From assembly GCA_964450685.1 (NCBI GenBank), contig CAYVDN010000040.1:1-28008 (forward strand): a stretch of 28,008 nucleotides of DNA, given 5' to 3'. Of the stretch, positions 14,884 to 22,549 are shown piece by piece (position 1 is the first letter of the stretch; every line of letters starts with the position of its first letter). Made by a program: the position numbers and the translations under genes. Origin of the DNA: JBAOHV01 sp964450685. GTDB lineage: Bacteria; Actinomycetota; Acidimicrobiia; Acidimicrobiales; Microtrichaceae. The notes below the pieces were generated by a model. The model was not told the origin of the DNA. It was given only the letters and a program-made list of their open reading frames with translations, and did no database searches.

Positions 14884-16237
14884 CAGGGGAGTTGCCCGGG
14901 GGTCGTGGGCACGGAACCGTGTCCTGAGGCGACTGGTCGACGGGCTCGCCTTCTTGATCTGGCGTGAGGTGGCGATCGATGACCTCGAGGCGACGGCGGA
15001 AGGGCCGGTACTGCTGGTCGCCAACCACTTCGGAGGGTTCGCCGACGCACTGGTGCTGATGTCGGTGCTGCCCCGACGTCCGCGCGTACTCGCGGACGAC
15101 TCGATCTGGAAAGTGCCTGTCGTGCGCTGGGTGATGAACTGGGTAGGGGCGATCCCCGTGCACCGGGGCAACCGTGGCACGACCGACAACACCGACATGT
15201 TCGCTGCTGCGCACAGTGCACTCGCCGACGGGGAGCTCGTGCTCATCTTCCCGGAGGGCATCACCCGGGATGAACCGAGCATCGGTCAGGTCCGCTCGGG
15301 AGCGGCTCGCATTGCCATCGGAGCGAGGGCGCAGGGAGTGCGCGGCCTGAGGATCATTCCGGTTGGTCTGCACTACGAGGACAAAGCCGCGTTCCGCAGT
15401 GTGGTCTACGTGCGCGAGGGGCGACCCATCGAACTCGATCGCGACCTGGAGCGCGAATCCATGGGACCCGGTCGGTCCACGGGCCCCGACCACGCTTCGG
15501 ATCCAGACCACGCCGAGGTCGAGCGGCTGACCGAGGTGATCGCCGGCCGACTCCGCGACACCGCGCCCGACTACGACGACTGGCGCGAGGCCAGGGCCCT
15601 GCAGATGGCAGCCGAGGTGTTCCTGCGAAGCCTCGACCCCGACGAGGCGGTGCCGGTCGGGTTGCGTGACCGCCTTGGTGCATGGCTGGCACGCCGTGAC
15701 GGTGTCGACGAGTTGGTGGAGGTCGCCGACAGGTACCGCCTGGCGCTGTCGCAGCTGGGAGCGACCGACACCTGGGCCGCCGAGGGGAGGGCCCTGCTCA
15801 GCCGCCGACGCCTGATCACCGTGGTTACCTGGCTGCTCATGGTGCCCTACGCGGTTCTCGGGGTGATTGCCTGGGCGGTTCCCTCAGTGGCCACATGGGC
15901 CGTCTCACGATTGCGGATGGCACCGGCGATGATGGCGACCGTTCTGCCGATCGTCGCGCTGGTGCTGTTCGGCATCACCACGCTCGGTTGGCTGTGGTGG
16001 GGGTGGAACCGTGACGAGTGGTCCGGGGTGTTCGGCGTGGTGGTACTGGCTCCGCTCACGTTCGCTGCGATGGGTCTGGTGATCGAACGCGGGTTGCTGT
16101 GGGTGAGGTGGTTGCGCAACCGCCTGACGACGCTGGGCGGGCGGGGTCGCCGTCTAGCGGACCTGCGCGAGGAGGTCGTCACCGCCACCGCGACCCGGGT
16201 GGCGGACGCTCTGGCCGTGCCAGGGATCGAAGGGTGA
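14876..16237 (+). CDS. PlsC/GPAT-like acyltransferase with C-terminal membrane domain
   Basis: A 453-residue protein. The N-terminal 220 or so residues are a glycerolipid acyltransferase domain with NHFGGFAD (H51 and D57, the five-residue spacing seen in GPAT-like members), the acceptor-binding FPEGITRD at 125-132 and IPVGLHY at about 161-167. It would transfer an acyl group from acyl-CoA or acyl-ACP to a phospholipid precursor at the inner membrane. After a helical middle region, three hydrophobic segments (about 325-420) form a membrane anchor, then a charged tail. The ATG at 14876 lies eight bases inside the CREST-type gene; earlier in-frame codons give a TRPTRPTRP repeat that is a shadow of that gene. 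It is followed by the small membrane protein with a GTGA overlap. Confidence 0.92.
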   Translation: MRDRGVARGSWARNRVLRRLVDGLAFLIWREVAIDDLEATAEGPVLLVANHFGGFADALVLMSVLPRRPRVLADDSIWKVPVVRWVMNWVGAIPVHRGNRGTTDNTDMFAAAHSALADGELVLIFPEGITRDEPSIGQVRSGAARIAIGARAQGVRGLRIIPVGLHYEDKAAFRSVVYVREGRPIELDRDLERESMGPGRSTGPDHASDPDHAEVERLTEVIAGRLRDTAPDYDDWREARALQMAAEVFLRSLDPDEAVPVGLRDRLGAWLARRDGVDELVEVADRYRLALSQLGATDTWAAEGRALLSRRRLITVVTWLLMVPYAVLGVIAWAVPSVATWAVSRLRMAPAMMATVLPIVALVLFGITTLGWLWWGWNRDEWSGVFGVVVLAPLTFAAMGLVIERGLLWVRWLRNRLTTLGGRGRRLADLREEVVTATATRVADALAVPGIEG

Positions 16238-16593
16238 GCTCCGTCGAGGCCGACCTGTCGGCCGTTGTCACCGTGCTTCTCGCTGTCCCGCTCTTCCTGG
16301 TGTGGGCGTTCACCGTCGTCGACATCCTCCGACGCCGTGATCTGACGGTGATAGGCAAGGCAGTCCATGTGGGCGTCGTGGCGGTGTTCGTGCCCCTCGC
16401 TGTCGTCTACCTGTTGTCGAGGCCGACCTCTGTCGTCCGGCACCGCGAATCGGCTCGTGAGGACCCGCGCGACGATCTGCTGGCCCGCCTCGAGCAGACG
16501 CCGGGCGGCCCTCCGGCGCTCGGCAAGCGACAGGAGGAGCTGCTGCTGCGACAGATCGTCGCGCTGCGCGACAGCGGTCGCGCGAGTGCGTGA
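16234..16593 (+). CDS. Small two-helix membrane protein, PLDc_N-like
   Basis: A 119-residue protein with two transmembrane helices (about 8-30 and 42-62) joined by VVDILRRRDLTVIGKAVHVG. The D-I-x-R-R-x-D-L loop followed by a K and a second helix ending in YLLSRP is the pattern of the PLDc_N (phospholipase D/cardiolipin synthase N-terminal) family of small actinobacterial membrane proteins. The rest is a charged cytoplasmic tail ending in a predicted helix (KRQEELLLRQIVALRDS). The GTG at 16234 overlaps the acyltransferase stop by four bases, so translation is coupled. Enzymatic activity is unlikely as no catalytic HKD motif is present; a membrane adaptor role is only a guess. Confidence 0.8.
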   Translation: MSSVEADLSAVVTVLLAVPLFLVWAFTVVDILRRRDLTVIGKAVHVGVVAVFVPLAVVYLLSRPTSVVRHRESAREDPRDDLLARLEQTPGGPPALGKRQEELLLRQIVALRDSGRASA

Positions 16594-16619
16594 GCAGGGT
16601 CGGTCCCTACGCTTGGAGC

Positions 16620-17426
16620 ATGGACACGCCGACCACGGTCCTGCTCGACATCGACGGTGTGCTGGTGGTGTCGTGGGAACCGATCGAAGGAGCGGTCGGA
16701 GCGCTCGCCGAGTTGCGTGCAGCGGGTCACCCGATCCGGTTCCTCACGAACACCACGTCACGGTCCCGGGCACAGATCGCCTCGTTGCTGGGCGCTGGTG
16801 GGTTCGAGCTGGACGAGAGCGAGGTGTTCACCGCGACCGCGGCGGCGGCAGCGCACCTGCGCAGCACCCACCCGGGTGCTCGCTGTCTCTTCCTCAACTC
16901 CGGTGATGTCTCCGACGACCTGCGCGGCGTGACGATCGTCGACGAGCAGACCCCGCCGGACCAGGTCGACGTGGTGCTCGTCGGAGGAGCCGGGCCGGAG
17001 TTCGGCTACGAAGCGCTGAACCATGCGTTGTCCTGTCTCCTGAGCGGAGCAGCGCTGGTCGCTGCGCATCGCAACACCGTGTGGCGGACCAGCAGCGGGT
17101 TGCAGCTGGACGCCGGGCCCTACGTCGGCGCGCTCGAATCAGCGTCCGGGGTGAGCGCTGTCGTCGTCGGTAAACCGGCCCCGGCGATGTTCGCTGCCGC
17201 GCTCGGATCCGTGGTCGGGCGGGGCCCGGCCGTCGTGCCGGGGTCGGCGGTGATGGTCGGCGACGACCGCGAGAGCGATGTCCGTGGCGCCCAACGCGCG
17301 GGTGTGACCGGGATCCTCGTCCACACGGGCAAGTTCCGACCCGCCCCCGACGACCGCGGTCCGGAACCCGACGCCGAGATCGAATCCGTCGCCGAGCTGC
17401 CCGCGTGGATCGCGGCACACACCTGA
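16620..17426 (+). CDS. HAD-IIA family phosphatase
   Basis: A 268-residue haloacid dehalogenase-type hydrolase of subclass IIA (NagD/LHPP/phosphoglycolate phosphatase-like), a cytoplasmic phosphomonoesterase. Motif I is DIDGVL (D10 nucleophile, D12), motif II TNT (43-45), motif III GKPAP, and motif IV GDDRESDVRGA with the metal-binding acids. The C2-type cap lies between motifs II and III. The ATG at 16620 puts motif I at the usual distance from the N-terminus. The GTG at 16590, overlapping the upstream stop as GTGA, is an alternative; neither has a strong ribosome site at good spacing. The substrate cannot be identified; the lipid context would allow glycerol phosphate. Confidence 0.92.
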   Translation: MDTPTTVLLDIDGVLVVSWEPIEGAVGALAELRAAGHPIRFLTNTTSRSRAQIASLLGAGGFELDESEVFTATAAAAAHLRSTHPGARCLFLNSGDVSDDLRGVTIVDEQTPPDQVDVVLVGGAGPEFGYEALNHALSCLLSGAALVAAHRNTVWRTSSGLQLDAGPYVGALESASGVSAVVVGKPAPAMFAAALGSVVGRGPAVVPGSAVMVGDDRESDVRGAQRAGVTGILVHTGKFRPAPDDRGPEPDAEIESVAELPAWIAAHT

Positions 17427-17442
17427 GCAGTACGGTTCGACC

Positions 17443-18339
17443 ATGTCGAGCGAACCTGCCGTGCCGGAGTTGGGTACCACCGACCAGGAGTTCCTGGGCA
17501 TCGAGGACGTGCCCGGCGATGGGCGCAGCCGGTTCCGGGTGCTCAACCACCTGAGTCGGCTCGACTCGCGTCTCTACGGTGGCACCGCCATTGCGGTGTC
17601 GCTCGCGACCGCCGAGCAGCTCACAGGGCGGAGCCCGTTGTGGATGACGACCCAGTTCGTCTCGACCGCCCCGTTCGAAGCGCTCATCGACGTGCATGCC
17701 GAGGTGCTGGCGCCGGGCAAGCGCACCAACCAGGTGCGGATCACCGCTACCGACGAGTCGGGCGCGACGATGTTCGCGTCGCTGGGTGCCACCGGACATC
17801 ACCGCGAGGACGGGCTGTACGGGACGTTCGAGCATCCACCGCTCGTGTCCCCACCCGACGAGTCCGAATCGAGTGGAAGCCCGTTCGACGCGATGCTGCG
17901 AAATGCCGGCGTCTCGGACGTCGCCGCGTTGCCGCAGGGGATCGGGTTCCCGTCGGTCGTGGAGTTCCGTGAACCTCGGGTCATCGAGCATCCCGACCCT
18001 GGACCGGGTCGTCTGTGCATGTGGGTGCGCCGTCGTGACGGAGTGCCGCTCACACCGGCGATCGCAGCGTTCATAGCGGACATGGTTCCGCTCTCCGTCG
18101 CCCACGGCGCCGGGCTCGTCGCCGGGGGGATCAGCCTCGACAACACCATCCGCATCGGAGCGTTCGAGCCGACCGAATGGGTTCTGGTCGATCTGCGCGC
18201 CCACCTCGCGGCGGGTGGCTACGGCCACGGCGCAGCGCAGCTCTGGAGCGAGTCCGGGGCGCTGCTGGCCACCGCCAGCCAGACTGCTTCCATGTTCCGC
18301 TTCGACGTCGAAGAACTGTGTCGCGACCAAGGTTCCTGA
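17443..18339 (+). CDS. TesB-like acyl-CoA thioesterase (double hotdog)
   Basis: A 298-residue protein with two hotdog domains in tandem, as in TesB-type acyl-CoA thioesterases that release free fatty acid and CoA. The first repeat shows HLSRLDSRLYGGTAIAVSLATAEQ, with the YGG turn and hydrophobic central helix, followed by strands WMTTQFVSTAP and TNQVRITATDESGATMF. The second repeat has AFIADMVPLSVAHG, GGISLDNTIRI and a final strand region GAQLWSESGALLATASQTASMFR, with the D-N-T and Q-x-x-x-x-x-G-x-L-x-A-x-x-x-Q elements typical of the family. It lies 16 bases after the HAD gene, and its 3' end overlaps the next gene. Chain-length preference is unknown. Confidence 0.88.
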   Translation: MSSEPAVPELGTTDQEFLGIEDVPGDGRSRFRVLNHLSRLDSRLYGGTAIAVSLATAEQLTGRSPLWMTTQFVSTAPFEALIDVHAEVLAPGKRTNQVRITATDESGATMFASLGATGHHREDGLYGTFEHPPLVSPPDESESSGSPFDAMLRNAGVSDVAALPQGIGFPSVVEFREPRVIEHPDPGPGRLCMWVRRRDGVPLTPAIAAFIADMVPLSVAHGAGLVAGGISLDNTIRIGAFEPTEWVLVDLRAHLAAGGYGHGAAQLWSESGALLATASQTASMFRFDVEELCRDQGS

Positions 18340-19199
18340 CCGAGTTCGAGCCCCGCTACGGCCAGTGTGTCCAGGTGGCGCCGGGGGTCCAGCGTGTCGT
18401 CGCCGACAACCCGTCCAAGTTCACGGCCTGGGGGACAGGCACCTATCTGCTCGGCGACGACGAAGTCGTGGTGATCGACCCGGGGCCTGATGACCCCGAC
18501 CACGTGAAGTCTCTCCTCGCTGCATTGCAAGAGAGACGGGTGAGTCACCTACTCGTCACCCACACCCACGCTGACCACTCACCTGCGGCGGCCGCGATCC
18601 GAGAAGCAACCGGTGCTCCAATCGTCGGATACGGCCCCCACCCGGCCGATGCAGACGAGCTGACCGAGGAGCACGGCGACCTGGCCTTCGAGCCCGACAT
18701 CATGGTCGGCGACGGCGATGTGATTTCCGCACCGGGACTCCGGATCGAGTGCATGCACACCCCCGGCCACATCTCCAACCACATGTGCTACGCGGATCCG
18801 ACACGAGGCTGTCTGTTCAGCGGCGATCACGTCATGGGGTGGTCGACGACTGTGATCTCACCGCCTGCCGGCGACATCGACGACTACCTGGCCAGCCTCC
18901 GCAGGCTCCTGACCCGCGACGACGCGGTCTACTACCCGACCCACGGTCCGCCGATCACCGATCCGCGCCGCTACGTGGCCGATCTGATCGAGCACCGATC
19001 GATGAGGGAGTCCCAGATCCTCGAGCAGCTACGTCCGGGCGGCGCGACCATCGGAGAGATCGTGTCGGTGATCTACGCGGATGTCAGCCCGGAGCTACAT
19101 GAGCCTGCGGCCAGATCGGTCCTGGCCCACCTCCTGTCGCTCGAGCGCGCTCGGCGGGTGCGCCGGACCGGGGACGACAACTGGTCCCTCATCGACTGA
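18318..19199 (+). CDS. Metallo-beta-lactamase fold hydrolase, LACTB2-like
   Basis: A 293-residue MBL-fold protein. The metal ligands are in THTHADH (81-87), H151 in TPGH and D170 in FSGDH, with a later conserved His in YYPTHGP. The last 70 or so residues form a winged helix (MRESQILEQLRPGGATIGEIVSVIY, then SVLAHLLSLERARRV), which marks the LACTB2-like group rather than lactamases or glyoxalases. Members include endoribonucleases and hydrolases acting on thioesters or acyl conjugates, so either role is possible. The GTG at 18318 lies 22 bases inside the thioesterase gene; earlier in-frame sequence is Arg-rich shadow. It ends the plus-strand run that began at 14245. Confidence 0.9.
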   Translation: MSRPRFLTEFEPRYGQCVQVAPGVQRVVADNPSKFTAWGTGTYLLGDDEVVVIDPGPDDPDHVKSLLAALQERRVSHLLVTHTHADHSPAAAAIREATGAPIVGYGPHPADADELTEEHGDLAFEPDIMVGDGDVISAPGLRIECMHTPGHISNHMCYADPTRGCLFSGDHVMGWSTTVISPPAGDIDDYLASLRRLLTRDDAVYYPTHGPPITDPRRYVADLIEHRSMRESQILEQLRPGGATIGEIVSVIYADVSPELHEPAARSVLAHLLSLERARRVRRTGDDNWSLID

Positions 19200-19247
19200 T
19201 CCGGTCGGCCGGCGACCAGCCCACGGACGGTCGGGGTGACCGACAGC

Positions 19248-20210
19248 TCAGCGCGCCGGCGCCACCACCGCTGCACGTCTGGCTGCGCCCGACAGTCCGG
19301 CGCACACGATGCAGGTGATGGCCAGACCGACCAGCCCCGCCGCCGAGCCGGACAGCCATCCGTCGAGCCCGCTGACCGAGTAGCCCGCGAAGGGACTCGA
19401 GTGCAGCACCGAACCCGGACCGGTGACGGCGAAACCGAGCTCACCGGCGACCCGCTCGAGTCCGTCGGGGTGCGACGAGGCGGCCAGCGACAGCCCGGTT
19501 GCAGCGAGGACCGCCGCTCCCCAGACAGGTGCAGGGGTGGGGATCCTCTGATCTGCACCGATCCGCTGCACCGCCCACAGCACTGCGAGGGTCACGGCTG
19601 CTTCGCCGACGCCGATGGCCGCGTGGACCGCGAGCATCGAGGCGGCGACACGTCCGGTGGTGACGTCTCCGGAGGCTCCCGCCGCGTACAAGGCGGAGAA
19701 GGCGAGGGACGCGAGCGGGGGACCCAGCACGGCGGCCAACCCCGCCACAGCCCACCACGGTGCCGAGCCACCACGACGTGCGCCCAGGAAGGACTGGGTT
19801 CCGGCCGCGACGGCGACCGGCAGGATCGCGATCAACCAGAGGTTCACTCCAAGGGCGCCCGCTCCGCCGTCGGCGAAGACGAGTGCCTGGGCGATCACCA
19901 CCGACGACACCGCCAACAGCGCTCGGCGGGGGCCTATGAGCGCAGTCGCGAGCGCCCCGCCGAGCAGGTGGCCGCTGGTACCGGGCAGAACAGGGAAGTT
20001 GACCATCTGCAGAGCGAACACGAGGGCGGCGGTCGCCATCTGCGCGGCCGGACGATCGGGGTGTTCGAGCAGCGTCGGAGCCGGTCGTCGCTCGGAACGG
20101 TCCCGGCCACTTACCGGGACTCCTGCGACGGTGGCACCGAGGACCGCGGCAGCGGTCATGCCCGCGACGAGTTCGGTCCCGTTGTTGATCAGGTGGTCCG
20201 GAACGTGCAT
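19248..20210 (-). CDS. cbiM: CbiM-like cobalt/nickel ECF transporter component with PDGLE-like C-terminus
   Basis: A 320-residue membrane protein. The N-terminus MHVPDH matches the metal-binding start of CbiM proteins, whose His2 coordinates Co or Ni, so the ATG at 20210 is firmly fixed. Conserved core stretches follow: ALQMVNFPVLPGTSGHLLGGALATALIGP (about 66-94) and VHAAIGVGEAAVT near 195. The last 90 or so residues contain SSHPDGLERVAGELGF and a final membrane helix after FAGYSVSGL, which is the PDGLE/CbiN-type module fused in many CbiM proteins. It should form the substrate-specific membrane part of a cobalt uptake system. No CbiQ or CbiO is next to it, and the 61-base gap upstream is too short for a cobalamin riboswitch. 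It converges on the metallo-beta-lactamase gene. Confidence 0.88.
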   Translation of the reverse strand: MHVPDHLINNGTELVAGMTAAAVLGATVAGVPVSGRDRSERRPAPTLLEHPDRPAAQMATAALVFALQMVNFPVLPGTSGHLLGGALATALIGPRRALLAVSSVVIAQALVFADGGAGALGVNLWLIAILPVAVAAGTQSFLGARRGGSAPWWAVAGLAAVLGPPLASLAFSALYAAGASGDVTTGRVAASMLAVHAAIGVGEAAVTLAVLWAVQRIGADQRIPTPAPVWGAAVLAATGLSLAASSHPDGLERVAGELGFAVTGPGSVLHSSPFAGYSVSGLDGWLSGSAAGLVGLAITCIVCAGLSGAARRAAVVAPAR

Positions 20211-20271
20211 GGCTCGGGTCTACTCCCGTCACAGCTCCGCGACAAGGGGTCTTGTGGGCAAGGATCTTCGG

Positions 20272-22401
20272 ATGGACGAACCTCTGGATCCAGGGAGCAC
20301 GGTCCGCGTCGACGCCGGCGGTTGGGGCCTGACCTACGTGGTCGACGACGACCGCGTGCTGCGCCAGGTCGGGCTGGGGCCCGACGGACACCGTGCCCCG
20401 GTCGACGTCGAGCCGCGCTGGTACCCACAGGCGCTACCGACCTACGGGGAAGGTGATCCGTACCTGCCGGCCCCGCTGAGGATCACTCACAACGACGGCA
20501 CCCTCACGACACGGTTGGCGGCGCGGTCCGTCGTGCATCGTCCGGCTGAGTCCGGCGAGTCCGTCGTGGTGACGCTCGTCGACGACGAGGTGGGTCTGAT
20601 TGTCGAGCTGCGACTCCGCACCAACCCGTCCGCCGGCGTCCTCGAACAGCATCTCGAAATCCTCAACGTCCAGGACGGCCCGATCGTCCTGCACGACTAC
20701 GACTCGATATGTCCCCTGCTGTTGATCACAGATGACGCGGAGCTGATCCAGTTCTGCGGCAGCGGGTGGGCCGACGAGTGGCGATGGACCTCGCAGGCGC
20801 TCCATCCCGGTACCACGTCGCTCGCGAGCCTGGGGGGCGTGCAGCCGCACCTGCAGAGCAGCCCGGTCGCGGTGCTGGCGCCGAACGGCCCGGCGGGCGA
20901 GGACCAGGGTGACGTCGTCGGGGTGTCGGTCGCGTGGGGAGGCAACACCCGTATCGACTTCGATGTCAGGCCCTCTGCCCAGCCCGGTGCTGCGCGGTCG
21001 CTGCGGCTCCGTGCCGGGGCCAACCCCTATGGCGCACACTACGTCCTCGACCCGCAGCGGCGGTTCGTGACTCCGGTGGTCGCCTGGACATGGGCGTCCG
21101 CCGGGCGACGAGAGATGACCAGCCGATTCCACGACTGGACCAGGTCCCGGGTAGTCCGCGACCCGACACTGACCCGCCCGATCGTGGCGAACAACTGGGA
21201 GTCGACCTTCTTCGACTTCGACCAGAGACGGATCGTCGAGCTCATCGGTGACGCAGCCGCAGTGGGGGCGGACCTGTTCCTGTTGGACGACGGCTGGTTC
21301 GGAACCACCCACCCGCGCGACGACGACACGACCAGTCTCGGGGACTGGGACGCCGATCCCGCCAAGCTTCCTGATGGGCTGGCCCCCCTTGCCCGTGCGG
21401 CAGTCGACGCCGGAATCCGCTTCGGGATCTGGGTCGAGCCGGAGATGGTCAACCCCGTCAGCGATCTCCATGAGAACCACCCCGACTGGGTCCTGCGTGA
21501 TCGTCGCGAGCCGCGCCTGCACCGCAACCAGCTGGTGCTCGACACGCTCCAGTCCGAGGTGCGCGACTTCGCAGCCGGAGTGGTCGACCGCGCCCTCGCC
21601 CACGACGCGGCGATCACCTACGTGAAGTGGGACGCCAACCGTCCGATCACCGACCCGGGCTCGTCGACGTTGCCGGCAGATCGTCAGGCGAACGTCTGGG
21701 TCGATCACGTACACGCGACCTGGGCGCTCATGGACGAAGTGGCCCGCCGCCACCCCGAAGTGCTGATGATGCTCTGTGCCTCCGGCGGCGGGCGCACCGA
21801 CCACGGCACCTTGGCGCGCTTCCACGAGTTCTGGACCTCGGACAACACCGATCCGGTCGCGAGGGTCCGGATGCAGTGGGCATGCAGCCACTTCTTCCCC
21901 GCTTCGACTATGGCAGCCCATGTGACCCGCTGGGGGGAGAGGCCACTGGACTTCGCCTGCGCGGTGGCCCTATCGGGACGGTTCGGCTTCGACCTGGACC
22001 TGAGCGCCCTGAGCTCCGACGACCTGGCGATCTGTCGCCGCGCTGCTGCGTGGGCCAGACGAACCCAGGATCTGGTGCAGCGAGGTGAACTGGTGCGGCT
22101 GGTATCACCGGTCGAGGGGGAAGACCGGAGCCGAGCGGCGATGGCGTTCGTCGCATCTGATCGTCGGAGGGCAGCGATAGCGGCCTACCAGCTGGAGGCG
22201 AGCTCAATCCGTGATCCTGATCTGCGGATTGCGGGATTGACTCCGGAGGTCCGCTACGAGATGACAGCGACAGACCTCCGCGGCGAACCCCAACTGGTGG
22301 GCGAGTACAGCGGCGCGGAGCTCATGGCGGTCGGGCTCGAATGGCCGCTCTCCCAGCAGCAGACGGCTCGCTGGTGGGAGCTGAGAGCGATTCAAGGCTG
22401 A
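20272..22401 (+). CDS. Alpha-galactosidase, glycoside hydrolase family 36
   Basis: A 709-residue retaining alpha-galactosidase of about normal family length (near 720), with no signal peptide, so cytoplasmic. The N-terminal beta-sandwich (about 1-290) is followed by the barrel with NNWE (307-310), FLLDDGWFG (336-344), WVEPEMVN (387-394) and the nucleophile D454 in YVKWDANR. CASGGGRTD (502-510) and the acid/base D524 in WTSDNTD complete the active site. A C-terminal beta domain closes the protein. The ATG at 20272 has AAGGA at good spacing; the frame is open far upstream, but that part is antisense to the cobalt transporter gene. It would release galactose from alpha-galactosides taken up by the cell, yet no sugar transporter is adjacent. 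Confidence 0.96.
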   Translation: MDEPLDPGSTVRVDAGGWGLTYVVDDDRVLRQVGLGPDGHRAPVDVEPRWYPQALPTYGEGDPYLPAPLRITHNDGTLTTRLAARSVVHRPAESGESVVVTLVDDEVGLIVELRLRTNPSAGVLEQHLEILNVQDGPIVLHDYDSICPLLLITDDAELIQFCGSGWADEWRWTSQALHPGTTSLASLGGVQPHLQSSPVAVLAPNGPAGEDQGDVVGVSVAWGGNTRIDFDVRPSAQPGAARSLRLRAGANPYGAHYVLDPQRRFVTPVVAWTWASAGRREMTSRFHDWTRSRVVRDPTLTRPIVANNWESTFFDFDQRRIVELIGDAAAVGADLFLLDDGWFGTTHPRDDDTTSLGDWDADPAKLPDGLAPLARAAVDAGIRFGIWVEPEMVNPVSDLHENHPDWVLRDRREPRLHRNQLVLDTLQSEVRDFAAGVVDRALAHDAAITYVKWDANRPITDPGSSTLPADRQANVWVDHVHATWALMDEVARRHPEVLMMLCASGGGRTDHGTLARFHEFWTSDNTDPVARVRMQWACSHFFPASTMAAHVTRWGERPLDFACAVALSGRFGFDLDLSALSSDDLAICRRAAAWARRTQDLVQRGELVRLVSPVEGEDRSRAAMAFVASDRRRAAIAAYQLEASSIRDPDLRIAGLTPEVRYEMTATDLRGEPQLVGEYSGAELMAVGLEWPLSQQQTARWWELRAIQG

Positions 22402-22431
22402 CGGCGCATGGGGCCGGTGCCGTCAGCCTTG
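22393..22431 (+). terminator. Strong hairpin across the alpha-galactosidase stop codon
   Basis: CAAGGCTGACGGC (22393-22405) and GCCGTCAGCCTTG (22419-22431) form a perfect 13-bp stem with a 13-base loop. The stop codon (22399-22401) lies in the left arm. No U-tract follows, so it is either a GC-hairpin terminator of the actinobacterial kind or a 3'-end stabiliser. Confidence 0.6.
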
Positions 22432-22549
22432 TACACGAGTGAAGCAACGCTGGCCCTCGCTGTCAGCGCCAACAATGGGCAGGACACGGATTTTGCGGGA
22501 ATCACGCGCTGATTACCGCGCAGCTGTCCAAAAAGTTGGTCTTCCCCGG

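Noticed and set aside
14351..15511. 386-residue minus-strand open frame
   Set aside because: It is antisense to the CREST-type and PlsC-type genes; its Arg-rich product is typical of a shadow frame.
16894..18330. 478-residue minus-strand open frame
   Set aside because: It is antisense to the HAD phosphatase and TesB-type thioesterase genes and has no family pattern.
20211..20271. Cobalamin riboswitch upstream of the cobalt transporter gene
   Set aside because: Only 61 bases separate the two divergent starts, far too short for that riboswitch, and no B12-box-like sequence is visible.
20434..21921. 495-residue minus-strand open frame
   Set aside because: It lies wholly antisense to the alpha-galactosidase, whose active-site motifs are complete.
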